Origin: Calonectria ilicicola
Lineage: Eukaryota; Ascomycota; Sordariomycetes; Hypocreales; Nectriaceae
DNA length: 64,000 nucleotides
Reading direction: 5' to 3'
Assembly (NCBI GenBank): GCA_020809705.1
Contig: CP085830.1
Span: 930,001-994,000, forward strand
Shown here: positions 44,094-54,824 of the stretch, piece by piece
How positions within the stretch are numbered: position 1 is the stretch's first letter
How the letters are laid out: each line of letters begins with the position of its first letter
Notes under the pieces: generated by a model
What the model was told of the DNA's origin: nothing
Seen by the model: the letters and a program-made list of their open reading frames with translations, nothing else
Database searches by the model: none
Translations under genes and position numbers: made by a program

Positions 44094-46861
44094 CTAGACG
44101 TAGGATGGAACAACTTCATCATCTTCATCCGTATCGCATTCAGGGTATGGGTTCTTCAAATCCTCCGTGCGGTGCGAAGCCAGGTAACGTCTGGTGGCCC
44201 TGGCGCGTTCATGTGTCTTGATCAAACCCCGAAGTGCTACAGCCCACTTTTTCATGAGAGATTCGGATGGAAATAGCATCTGGAAGTTTTCAATCCCAGG
44301 GTCGCCCTTCCAGAACACTTGGCATGCATAATATCCTATAACCTAGTTAAAACCTTACGGACGTGTTTATATTTTCAAGCTGAACTCTACCTGGCTTTGA
44401 CAAGAGGACGACATCAGTCATGTTATTAGTAAAAATCCTGCCTTTCAAAAGAAGCCCCGGCTTCTTATTCGGCGGAGAAAGCGGTACCTTCGGCCTTATG
44501 AAAGGAATTCCTTTCGAAAATCGAGTGGGTTGCTCTCTGAGACACAGAAGAATAAGCTCAAACAAATAGACATGGTATTGGTACTGATATGGTGTTATTA
44601 GGGTACAGATCATTAACTGGATCTCTTGGGACCCTTACCGTTGTGGTGTGAGAAGGACTTTCCTTTTTGATATTAAGAGTTTCAAACAAAATCAGCTTTC
44701 CGAATTGATCTACTCGGTGGTTCTTCCAGTCATCAACCCGATCCCGCAGATCTAAAATAGCTGCTTGGATTTCTTTGTCTCTTATAGTATCATTCACAGT
44801 TATCAAGGCTTTTTGAAGATGGTGATAAGCAGATTTGAAGTCTTCACTTTGGTCATAAGACAACGCTCTGTCGTCCATCAAGTCCTTCTTATTGTTAGAA
44901 CGCTGTCATTTCTTAAGAGGGGATGTAGGTTAATTTTACCTTGATAAAGGCCGTATATTTTGGCAACCTTTGAGATGGAGAGTAAAGCAAGGCAAGGCAA
45001 GCAGTCAACATGGATGTCTCTTTCTCATTCTGTCTCCGATCTTTTCCGGTTAAATACTGAGTAATGGCAATTCTGGCTGCGTTCTCGTTTGACAGAAATA
45101 CGCCATCTCCTTCTGCACAGTTCTGATACGACATGAACACTTTCTCCCACCGTTGCTCTTTCGCTGGCCTCAGAAGATTCTGTTCCATTAATACTATGAG
45201 CTGTATATGGTCGTTTAGTAGTCTAGTAACAGGGCTGAATATCTCTGTGAATTTGTTGGGACTCAAATTGCCGTGGATTTTGACCCAGTCTCTGATATCA
45301 GCAAGCTCTTGAAGCTGGCTCAGGTAAGTTCGTTCGGTAGAGAGAAATTCTTCCACTAGCAAGTCCATCTCTGTAGGGCTTTCTCGAATATGATTCGGAA
45401 GGACGCTTCTGAGATCCACTGCTGCTATTGTGCCCATCCTTGTAAGCCTTTCCATAACAAGCGACACAACAGCCATGACCTATTCACCAAACCTGGTGTC
45501 AGCATTATCGTGAATATAAGACGAACCAATGCAAAAGGTGAGTTCTGACCTTGATTCCCATTGAGTTATCGGAGCTTTTTAAATCATCTTTGGTGAAAAG
45601 ATCATTATGGGAAAGCCCCAATGCCTCAGAACAGGTTTGTAAGAATAATTCCACCGCATTTTCCCGTGTTACGCTATCCCATTCCCAAGACTTTCTCGAT
45701 AGAGCACCGAAACTATCAAGTAGCATTATGTAGGGAGAATTCGTGCGTAAAAGTCCCCAAATGTTCGTAAATGGATCATCAAGGATGTCACTATCAAGCA
45801 ATGTGGACATCCCATGAATCTGAGTTAACTGCAGGTGAAGCTCCATACAATCGTAGAGGATTGGTCTTGCTGATCGTGCGGGTATTAATGTAGGTTTTGG
45901 TCGAGCATCAGTGCCGAAATCATAATGCTCGGCATTTGAGAGATCCTCGACGTAAACCGGAAGGGCGATTACTGATATCAAAGATACTTCACCAAGGCTC
46001 AGTCCTGAGAATACTGACCATGCATTGGTCCGTGCTACTGAGCTTCGGAACGAGAAATCTGCAGTGTCCCTCTGGGCCCGACGGTACACTCTTGAGTTGT
46101 CCAGGTCGTCTTGGAAATCAAAAGTTGAAATTCCGACTGCCAGAAGAGGTGAGGAGAGTGGCTGATCTGGTTTGGTGAATGTTCCGGCTGTGGATGTGCT
46201 CTGAGACCCAGAGGCAGTAGTTAGACTTTGTCTCTTAGACACGATACTTTGTGCATCAAAAGCATCCTCCAGATTCATGAGGCGTCGTGTCAGGGCATGG
46301 TTACTCTCCAGTAGGTTGTTTACGTTGACAGAGAGGTCTTGTTGATGCTGCGCTGCAAGTCGATCGGATTCACTTCCCAAAGTTAATATAGGTAAATCGG
46401 GACCAAGTAATGCCGACTCACCTATTTATTATCACAAGTATAAGCGACATGGAGCTCTTGAAGCTCTGCAGCCGCGCCAGAAGGGCGTTAAAAGCACTCT
46501 CTTTTCGCGCCCATGCTAGCCTTGCACGGAGAGGGAGCCTAACGCCCCCAGTATCCTCAGGCGTGATGGAACGCACCACGACCTCGAGTTCTGAGAAGAG
46601 TAAAACTCCATCAGTGAGAATGGCGATGATTTGGTCTAGCTGAATTAGGCTTGCACGTTGAGGAGGGATTGTGGCGAGGTTAATGGTGAGCTTCTGTACT
46701 GATGACAAAATGATGCTCGCGCTTTGCACCTCAGCAAGAACGTGGGCTGTGATTTGCGGTGTTTCTTTCGCGGCAGAGATATAAGGCCCCAAAATTCGGG
46801 ACACCTCTCCCGCTGAGGTCAATAGTCCAGTGATGGATGCAGTAACACTGAGTGGATTCAT
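44094..46861 (-). CDS. CDC24-like RhoGEF with STAND-type N-terminal domain
   Basis: Six exons: 46861-46422, 46372-45550, 45479-44940, 44884-44639, 44583-44391, 44335-44094 (827 aa); all junction phases agree. Residues 1-146 (MNPLSVTASITGLLTSAGEV, then ILGPYISAAKETPQI) match the fungal N-terminal domain usually found on STAND/NLR-like proteins. A Ser/Thr-rich linker follows, then a CDC24-calponin-like region (about 316-435: YDCMELHLQLTQIHG, DPFTNIWGLL), a Dbl-homology domain (about 455-640: LVEEFLSTERTYLSQLQEL, SPSQRLPKYTAFIKDL) and a PH domain (about 684-790: YHVYLFELILLCL). This is the Cdc24/Scd1 layout for activating Cdc42-type GTPases, but it ends right after PH and lacks the PB1 domain of true Cdc24. 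It is likely a paralogue with different wiring, not the essential polarity GEF. Confidence 0.85.
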
Positions 46862-49613
46862 AGTTATTGGGAAACAGGACCTTGGTGCCGTATCCTACTC
46901 GTCTCAGTGCCACTTATGCCATAGCAAAGTGATTCAGCAGAGTGGGAATTCAACAGCCTGCAGTCAGCCAAGAAGTGGGCCGGCCAATGGGGATGCAATT
47001 CTCAGGAGGGAGGCCTCGTCTTATCCAGTCAGCCTTAGCTGCTAAAAATAGATTCCTATTATCTCACCTCTACCTCTCTCTAGGGTAGGTCGGTTTCTCC
47101 TGCAACAATATTAGTTGCGTGAAGTCGATTCGGAGATGAGACGTTGGTATTTTTAGGCTATCTAGAATGCAAAAGCTAATGATAGTGGGCAAATTGGTAT
47201 ATTACGCAGCGGAGACGGGTGAAGGAGGTAATTAGGCGTATCTGCAATAATTCACATGGTTTCCCGTTTAAAATAAAGGGACGTGACAGCGTTGAAATTA
47301 CGGTGATTCTTGTTTTTCTCAACTCGGAGCACAATTTTTACCTAGTTAAGAATTCAAGTTAAACTCTACTCACTGAGGTGCTTTAATACAGCTGTCTCCA
47401 CAGCGGAGCTCTCCACAAAATCACGGGTGCTAAGCTGAAGTGCCTTCTCGTGCACGCTGTTATCCGGTTCCTGGCTTTTTTCTCATAACAGTGCCACATG
47501 ATCAGTATGTGAAGAAGCATACATCAAAGCTCCCTTCGCACATCGGAGGTGATACGGCTATACCCACCTCTCCTGCGGTTAAACTAGTGAGGGATGGACT
47601 AGTGGTTGGGTCGATGACCACCAGCGTATCCTCGCTGTTCAATGCCTTTTTCTTTTGTAGCATATTCGTCATGCCGCAGCCACCCGTTACGACCCAGGCC
47701 CAACAGTTGGTTGGCGTACGGGGCCCCATTTGTTCTTGGTAGCTGTTATCCGCACCAGTAATCACTAGCCTTGTGATAATTTGCTAGATCATGAGAGGAT
47801 CAGGATATCACAGTCCGCGAACTGCGCAGATTATGTATTAGAACGCTTGCTTCATGATCCACACGAATAAGAATAAAGATGGAAATAAGACTCCAGCCAG
47901 CGATCAAGAACCGTCGCTTCATACATCAGGTCAAAGCGTTATCTATGCACCCGCGGAAAGAGGGGCCTGGGCTTTAGCCCACTTTGTTAGTATGTTCCGA
48001 ACACAGTTGTTATCTCCTTGGCTAGCTTGGTGTCATGGGCACACGCGCATGACGTCGATCAAGGCTTAGGCGGGATATGGGGCCCAAACGACATGATCTA
48101 CGACCATGTGTTGAATGTGCATGGCATTAAATACTGCTAAGACTTATGCAAGCATCCCACGTCATAGCATGGAGCTCGGTCCTTTGCTGGCAAACTCAAG
48201 CTCGGGTTGGCCAAATGCCAACTAATCATGGGAAGCACTAGTCCTGACGGTTGTTCTAAACCCCTTCTCAAGGATTACCCAGCTGTGCCCCTGCTTTCTT
48301 TCCCTGATTTTCGCTCTTGGATCCTTCTACGGGTTCCGCGCATCCCGTTCGGCTCAGATGGGTTAATTTCACTTGCCTACTCAACCTTTCAGTTCATTGC
48401 GGCAAAGATGGCCTGTTGATTAATCGATAATATGAACAAGAGCTACGCCACAACAACAAGAAAAGAAAAAAGGTTTTTAAAACTCATCGTTCATCCTGAT
48501 CTTGCGGGGAATTCTTCCTCCATGGATTGAGAACGTATTTAGGTGAATTAACCATAACTCTAATCTGAATTCGGTTAATGTACGCGACCTCACCTGCGAC
48601 TGTGACAAGCACGAGCCCGCTAAGGCTGAAAATGGGCAAGTTTAAGAAATTAATCTGGCTGAAACTGGCCTAAACGTTCCCTAACCTTTCGTCCGAACAA
48701 AGTTGGGTCTGTCGATGTACTGGTAATGCCTTGCTACATTCTGGAAGACAGGAACCTGGGTGCGTGTGGTAACGTAGCAATAAAACCAACATGGTGTGCG
48801 TTTTTCTGAAACCCTCAAGCAATGATCCGCCGATGAATTTCCTTTGCATCATGTGATGGTATGCTGCGCTCAGTGTAAGCCTGCCTTCTTTTGTGCAGCC
48901 ATCATCCGTCCCCCCTCTCACGAAGGCCATTTTCTCGTCTGAAAATTGAGACGTAATATAATGGAATCAGTCTCTAGAATAGGTTTAGAGAACGCCATCA
49001 ATGACACTGATGTGCACTCAACCATGTACTTTGCTGCAATGGACAAGGCGTTACCCGCGGTAGGCCTACTGACCGACAGATGTGCTCTCGGACGGTGTGG
49101 TGTGTCTAGAGTGTGTCTTGTGCGCCTATATCAAGCACAAGATGGAGTATATAGCGTTTGCCTGAGCGCAACAAGCTACCCTAGTTTTATAGCCCATCGG
49201 CACTTGCGTGTGTACCCTGCGAATTGGGCACTCGTTGGTCCATGGTCTGACTCATCATGGTTTTCTCGGTCTCTTTCACTAGTTGATTGAGGCACGGCTG
49301 CCATTGACCTCCAATGAGGTCAAAACTAAGACACCCGCTGGTATGAAATAAAACCTCATCTTGACTTTCCTTTGGCATATAAGGGATTCCCGTTTGTTCC
49401 ACGATCAACAGAGCAGAATTGTCTGTAACTCTACATTCTCGTATATACATAATATAATTGTATATCTTTTTTTATTTGCTGTATTTATATTTGGCCCCGT
49501 TTCCCAGTTAAGCCTTGATGGCTTTGTTTCAATTCATCTACGATCACGCTTAACTTGCAGATCGCGCCCTTCATTCTAATTTCTTTCTTCGTTTTGCTGG
49601 CAGAACTTTCAGC
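46862..49613. other. Intergenic region, no supported gene
   Basis: In 2.75 kb only short ORFs occur (for example 47440-47742, 47854-48069, 48946-49290), without motifs or introns. Nothing else stands out. Confidence 0.45.
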
Positions 49614-50492
49614 ATGTCAGTTTCTAGTGGTCGCTCTGTGCAGTCTACTTGGACTTCAAAGGTTCTCCACCGCTGCGTGCCTTCCCGAGATCGGGCATGT
49701 TCTACTACTACTATGACTAGTAATGCGGATAGCAACCGATCAGTCAAATATCCGTTGGAGAACCATGAGGTTAAGGAAGAGAACAACATTCCTGCTTCAT
49801 ACATCCCCGAATCCTTGGTGAATATCTCGGCCACTGAGGACTACGACAAACCGCTGCTCACGAGCATATTCGAGAGGTTTGAGTTTATGGGACAGGACAC
49901 AAATTCTCTCGATTCCCTAGAACCTGTCGATTTATGTGACGAGAGACGGTCTGCTATAGACTTGCCTTTCCAAGGTAAAAATGCTCGAATGACCCGCCGG
50001 GATTCTACATATTCTCTCTGGCCTGCGCCTACACTGGTCACCTCCTCTCACGCCTTTTGTCATGTCATGGGTTGCCCGTCGGATCCTGATCTCAGAGCCT
50101 TTCGCCATGCAAATCCTTCCGCATCCAACCTAATAAACATGAAGCTACCTGAGTCTACGAACCTTAGTACAGCCAGCGAATCTACACGCCCCGCAACAGG
50201 TTGTGGCCTAAGCATAATAAGAAAGATATCAAGATGCAAGAGTTCTATGTCATTCTTCAAGACTCCAGAAATGAAGGCACCAACGAAGTCGAAGTCACTA
50301 GTGTCGTTGGCGAAGAAAAAAGCTGCCTGCAATCAATCAACCGACGGTCGGGATACGTCTGAGTCCAAAAGACCGAAGTCCCCTGGTTGGTGGGCGGACT
50401 TGAATCTGGATGAATACCCCAGAGCCCACGACTCGACACAGTTACTTTCAGCTCACTACTCTACTATCATCAAAAGTCTTCATCGTGAATAA
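49614..50492 (+). CDS. Unidentified Ser/Thr-rich protein
   Basis: Single-exon ORF of 292 aa. It is hydrophilic, Ser-rich and likely disordered, with basic patches (KSKSLVSLAKKKAACN) and a conserved-looking C-terminal motif (PGWWADLNLDEYPRAHDSTQ). There is no signal peptide, membrane segment or known domain. The WW-DL-L-EYP motif may be a short binding motif. I cannot name the family; its length and balanced composition make a real gene likely. Confidence 0.6.
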   Translation: MSVSSGRSVQSTWTSKVLHRCVPSRDRACSTTTMTSNADSNRSVKYPLENHEVKEENNIPASYIPESLVNISATEDYDKPLLTSIFERFEFMGQDTNSLDSLEPVDLCDERRSAIDLPFQGKNARMTRRDSTYSLWPAPTLVTSSHAFCHVMGCPSDPDLRAFRHANPSASNLINMKLPESTNLSTASESTRPATGCGLSIIRKISRCKSSMSFFKTPEMKAPTKSKSLVSLAKKKAACNQSTDGRDTSESKRPKSPGWWADLNLDEYPRAHDSTQLLSAHYSTIIKSLHRE

Positions 50493-51430
50493 ATGGGATT
50501 TATCACAACATGAACCATTTTACAAATGGAGCATTGACTTGGTGCTGTCCATTTTCCAACTTACATTCTCCGCTTGACCAACGGGTCACAAGTAGAATTT
50601 CCACTCTTCTGCTCTAGTTCATAGTAGCACCTGGGAAGTTAAAGTAGAAACTCCCTGTATTTCATCAACTTATACTACCTAAAGAAAAAAAACCCCGTGT
50701 ATTTTCTTTCACTTGAAAGTGACGCTTTTTGGGAGGAAGATATAAAGTCATACATTACATATTTTCTTTTGTTTCATCAGTACGGAATTAACTATAGGTT
50801 GCATCTCTAGAGCCCACTACTGTACAATAGCCGTCTTTGTATTTTATATAGATATTAGAAGACTTCATGAAGCGACCTATATGTGGTACTTTCAGGGTCT
50901 GTCAAAATGCTTCAAATATGGTATAAATTGAATCATGCCAAATCAGCTTCTTATTTTTGCGTACAGTCCCTCTAGGGAAGCATATTTCAACTGATGTTGG
51001 AAGGCCGACTAGCACGTGGGGACTTCTTAAGGCGTCGTGAAGCTTGCGTCATAAGAATCCAAATTGCATCATCCCCAACCACAGACTATTGGCACTTAGC
51101 TCCGCCAAAAACCCAGCCATCTTTCTTTATCAGTGGAAATAGCTGGGAGTATGAAATCATCCCAGTTTAATCTTCTTGGGTCTAAAAAGTGGGATACAAC
51201 GCATGTGGGATGGAGCAGGCCCTTTATATGCATTAGCAGACCCCCACCCTTTGTTGATGTGCTCACTAGCCCGAGTGACGTCTGATCCATTTTACGAAAA
51301 TTGGTTAGCTGGTGCGAGCGACTGGGGTGCATAATCTGGGATCTAGCTTTCATGCGGCTTTTATAAATCAACCTGTATCCCATAAGTCCAGGATGCGGAT
51401 TTAACAGCCAGATTTAAACGCATCGGCAAA
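50493..51430. other. Intergenic region upstream of the permease
   Basis: No gene is seen. It is AT-rich at 50680-50960 and presumably includes the permease promoter. Confidence 0.5.
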
Positions 51431-53052
51431 ATGTCAAACCCACCAGCAAGACGGTGGTACCATTGGTTCTCAGCCGATGACAGCCCGGAAGAAAGAAAGC
51501 TCATCCTCAAACTAGACTTGCTTCTTGTTCCATATGCCTTCATCATCTACTGGGTGAAATATGTGGACCAGACCAACATTAGTGCGAGCCGAACAAGTCC
51601 TTCTGTCAATAAATTACTGACCAATTGCAGATAATGCATATGTTTCCGGAATGTCGGATGACCTAGGCTTTCATGGAAATCAGCTAGTTCAATTCCAGAC
51701 GGTCTTCGTTGTCGGCAACGTCGTGGGGCTCTTGCCATTTATCTACCTCTTCCCTCGCGTGCCTATGCACTACCTCGTGCCAACTTTAGATCTTCTCTGG
51801 GGAATTTTTACTCTATTGCAGTATCGCGCGCAGAGCTTTTCTGAAATCGTCGCTTATAGATTTATGGTATCTCTTTTCGAGGTTGGTGGCCCAGATATCG
51901 ATCACGAAAGCACGAGCTAACGAGTGAAACTAGGCATCGTACTTCCCTGGTGTTCATTTCGTGCTGGGTTCTTGGTACAGAAGTGATGAAATAGGCCGTC
52001 GTGGAGGTTTCTTCTATGTTGGACTCACTCTTGGTACTATGACTGCCAGTCTCCTCCAAGGTGCAGCCACAGAGTATCTTGACGGAGTGAACGGCCTTGC
52101 AGGTTGGCGATGGGCGTTTATCATCAATGCCATCATTACATTGCCGCTCGCATTCATTGGATTTTTCATCTGGCCAGGAACTCCCGATAAGCCTAATCGT
52201 CTCGTCATTAGCAAGGCCCAGCTGGAACTCGCCAAAGCAAGATTGGAGAGGGCAGGCTCCAAAGTCCAAAGCACACCATTCTCTTTATCGCTCCTGCGTC
52301 GCATCTTTACCAGCTGGCAGTTTTATCTGTTAGTGCTTTGGGACGTATTCTTCTTCAACACAAGCTCCAACTCGGCTGCTTTCCTGTTGTGGATCAAGAG
52401 CCTGAAGCGATATGACACCAAGACGGTGAACCAGCTGGGTGCCATCAGCCCCGGCCTGGGAATATTCTTCGTCCTATTTATCAACTTTAGTTCTGATCTC
52501 TATCTTGGACGACCAGCTGCCATCACTCTTGCCTCCGCAGTCAACTTCACCGGCTTGGTAATCCTGGCCGTATGGAACGTACCTGAGGCTGCCAAATGGT
52601 TTGCTTTCAGTGTATCATACTCTGCTGTGGCGGTATCCTCGGTTCTGTACGGATGGGCTAACACAATCCTCCGACATAACAATGAAGAACGAGCTTTGAC
52701 TTTAATTTTGATGACTGCAATCGCAACTTCTACCAATGCGTGGATCCCTCTCTTCACGTATCCGACGGTCGAGGCCCCCCGATTTCCGAAGGGTTATGTT
52801 TACTCAGCTGTGATGGTGGTGTGTCTTGTTGCGATGACGCAAGTGATTCGAATAATATTCGGAAGCCACGGGTTCGTGCTTACGTCCAGATAATCCGATG
52901 AAGTGATGAGCTAACCAGCGATTAGTGAAAAGGTTCTCAGACCAGTGTCGGAGAACGCGTTCGAGGAAGGAGATGGACCTGAACACAGCGACACAGGATC
53001 GCCGGAAAGACTTGCGCACAAAGAGCCTCGTGAATTTACACAGCCAGTCTAG
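51431..53052 (+). CDS. MFS permease of the Dal5/Liz1 (anion:cation symporter) family
   Basis: Exons 51431-51581, 51631-51881, 51934-52871 and 52926-53052 give 488 aa. Family marks: ERKLILKLDLLLVPYAFIIY, VKYVDQTNINNAYVSGM (across intron 1), LFEASYFPGVHFVLGSWYR (across intron 2), GRRGGFFYVG and GWRWAFIINA. This group imports pantothenate, allantoate, biotin and similar small acids. The last intron (52872-52925) has a GTTCGT donor and a GCTAAC branch point; it replaces a short readthrough end at 52893 with a charged tail (VLRPVSENAFEEGD) such as these proteins usually have. It is co-oriented with the flavin monooxygenase at 53493. Confidence 0.85.
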
Positions 53053-53492
53053 CAGGCCATTGGGAATGTGGGATGCTTCGGGAGTAATAATGATGGATAA
53101 TTGATACTCAACGAATGAATGTCACCTAGGCACTTTGACCCGCTTCGCAACTCCATTTGATTGTGGCCGATTCTCTCTAACATATGCCTGGAAAATTATC
53201 TATGCGTTTACAAATCAGCCGAGAAATTACAAATCAAATCCAACGTTTCCCGAGTTTATTTGGTGCTAACAAAGTAACGCTCAACATGTAGCCTATCAAA
53301 TGCCCCACATTTTGATGTCGTGCTTGATGCTTTCGGCTGTCGTCATCGCATCATCTTCCCCCTCAGCGCCTTGATTACAGCGACGAGATGCTATAATAAA
53401 TAGAGATCAATGTCTAGATAGAACGACCAATATATTCTAACCACTCTAATTAAATCATTTTCTTATTGCACATTAAATCACAATTGACAGTC
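53053..53492. promoter_or_regulatory. Promoter region of the flavin monooxygenase gene
   Basis: This 440-bp spacer has CTATAATAAATAG at 53391-53403, about 95 bp before ATG 53493, as a likely TATA element. Confidence 0.45.
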
Positions 53493-54824
53493 ATGACAAA
53501 CTCAAAGAAATTGCACCTCACGGCTTTCATGCGCCCAGTGAGTTTGCACACTGGCGCATGGCGATATCCTGGCTCCTATCCCGACGCCAACTTCAATTTA
53601 GAACACCTAAAGACGTTTATCAAGACGCTAGAAGACGCCAAGTTTGATGCATTTTTCATGGCCGACCACCTGGCTGTCCTGAACATGCCCACTGAAGCTT
53701 TAAAGAGAAGCCACACAGTAACATCCTTTGAACCATTCACCCTACTCTCGGCTCTCTCGGTTGTGACGAGTAAAATTGGTCTCGCAGCTACAGCATCCAC
53801 TACATATGACGAGCCGTACCACATTGCGCGGCGATTTGCATCATTGGATCACCTAAGCAGCGGCCGAGCGGCCTGGAACATTGTTACCACCGGCAACCCT
53901 GAATCATCCAAAAACTTTGGCCGCGACGAGCATCTTCAGCATAGCGAACGCTATAAGCGGGCTAGGGAATTCTACGACGTTGTCACTGGTCTATGGGACA
54001 GCTTTGCCGACGACGCCTTCATCCGCGACAGGGAGACTGGTATCTACTTTGACCCCGAGAAACTTCATGTTCTTGATCACAAAGGCGATGATCTTCAGGT
54101 TCGAGGGCCATTAAACATTGCTCGACCCGTTCAAGGTTGGCCTGTCATTGTTCAGGCAGGCCAATCAGAGCCTGGGAGACAATTGGCAGCCGAAACCGCC
54201 GAGGTGGTTTTCTGCTCGCCTCGAGATTTGGACGGTGCAAAGGCATTGTACGAGGATCTTAAGGATCGAGCCGTAGCGGCTGGGCGAGACCGAGACCACA
54301 TCAAGATCTTGCCAGCAGCATTGGTTATTGTCGGAGATAGTGCTGAGGATGCGCAGGCCAAGCGATTAAAGCTTGATAGTTTGGTGCACTACGACAGCGC
54401 CATTTCATCACTATCAATTGCGCTTGGCAGCGATGCATCAGGCTTTGATCCAGATGGTCCCCTGCCCTCGAATATTCCTGATACAAACGCAAGCAAGACA
54501 AGCAGAGAAAGTGTCATCAAGTTAGCCGAGACGGAAGGCCTCACAGTCAGGCAATTGGCACAACGTTATGGTGGGTACTCGGGCCTAGCATTCGTGGGAA
54601 CACCCGAGTCAATTGCAGATGAAATGGAAAAATGGCTTCAAGAGGAGGGCTCAGATGGCTTCACAATCACATTCCCATTCGTGCCCCAGGGACTTGATGA
54701 TGTTGCCCAACGATTGGTGCCTGAGCTACAACGCAGGGGCATCTTCCGAAATGACTACGAAGGAACAACTTTGCGTGAACATCTCGGACTCCCTCGACCA
54801 AAGAATCGCTTTTTTGAGAAGTGA
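53493..54824 (+). CDS. NtaA/SnaA/DszA-family FMNH2-dependent monooxygenase
   Basis: Single-exon gene of 443 aa from ATG 53493; the open frame upstream begins only with TTG. Luciferase-like fold marks: HTGAWRYPGSYPDANFN, DAFFMADHLAVL, SGRAAWNIVTTGNPESSKNF, GWPVIVQAGQSEPGRQLAAE and LAFVGTPESIADEM. The family includes nitrilotriacetate monooxygenase component A and DszA-type enzymes, which use reduced flavin from a partner reductase and O2 to cleave C-N or C-S bonds. It is well known in bacteria and scattered in fungi. Lack of introns is compatible with an old bacterial origin but does not prove it. The neighbouring Dal5/Liz1-type permease could supply the substrate. Confidence 0.9.
   Translation: MTNSKKLHLTAFMRPVSLHTGAWRYPGSYPDANFNLEHLKTFIKTLEDAKFDAFFMADHLAVLNMPTEALKRSHTVTSFEPFTLLSALSVVTSKIGLAATASTTYDEPYHIARRFASLDHLSSGRAAWNIVTTGNPESSKNFGRDEHLQHSERYKRAREFYDVVTGLWDSFADDAFIRDRETGIYFDPEKLHVLDHKGDDLQVRGPLNIARPVQGWPVIVQAGQSEPGRQLAAETAEVVFCSPRDLDGAKALYEDLKDRAVAAGRDRDHIKILPAALVIVGDSAEDAQAKRLKLDSLVHYDSAISSLSIALGSDASGFDPDGPLPSNIPDTNASKTSRESVIKLAETEGLTVRQLAQRYGGYSGLAFVGTPESIADEMEKWLQEEGSDGFTITFPFVPQGLDDVAQRLVPELQRRGIFRNDYEGTTLREHLGLPRPKNRFFEK

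Noticed and set aside
47440..49290. ORFs of 70-114 codons in the 46.9-49.6 kb spacer
   Set aside because: No motifs, low coding character, and overlapping ORFs on both strands.
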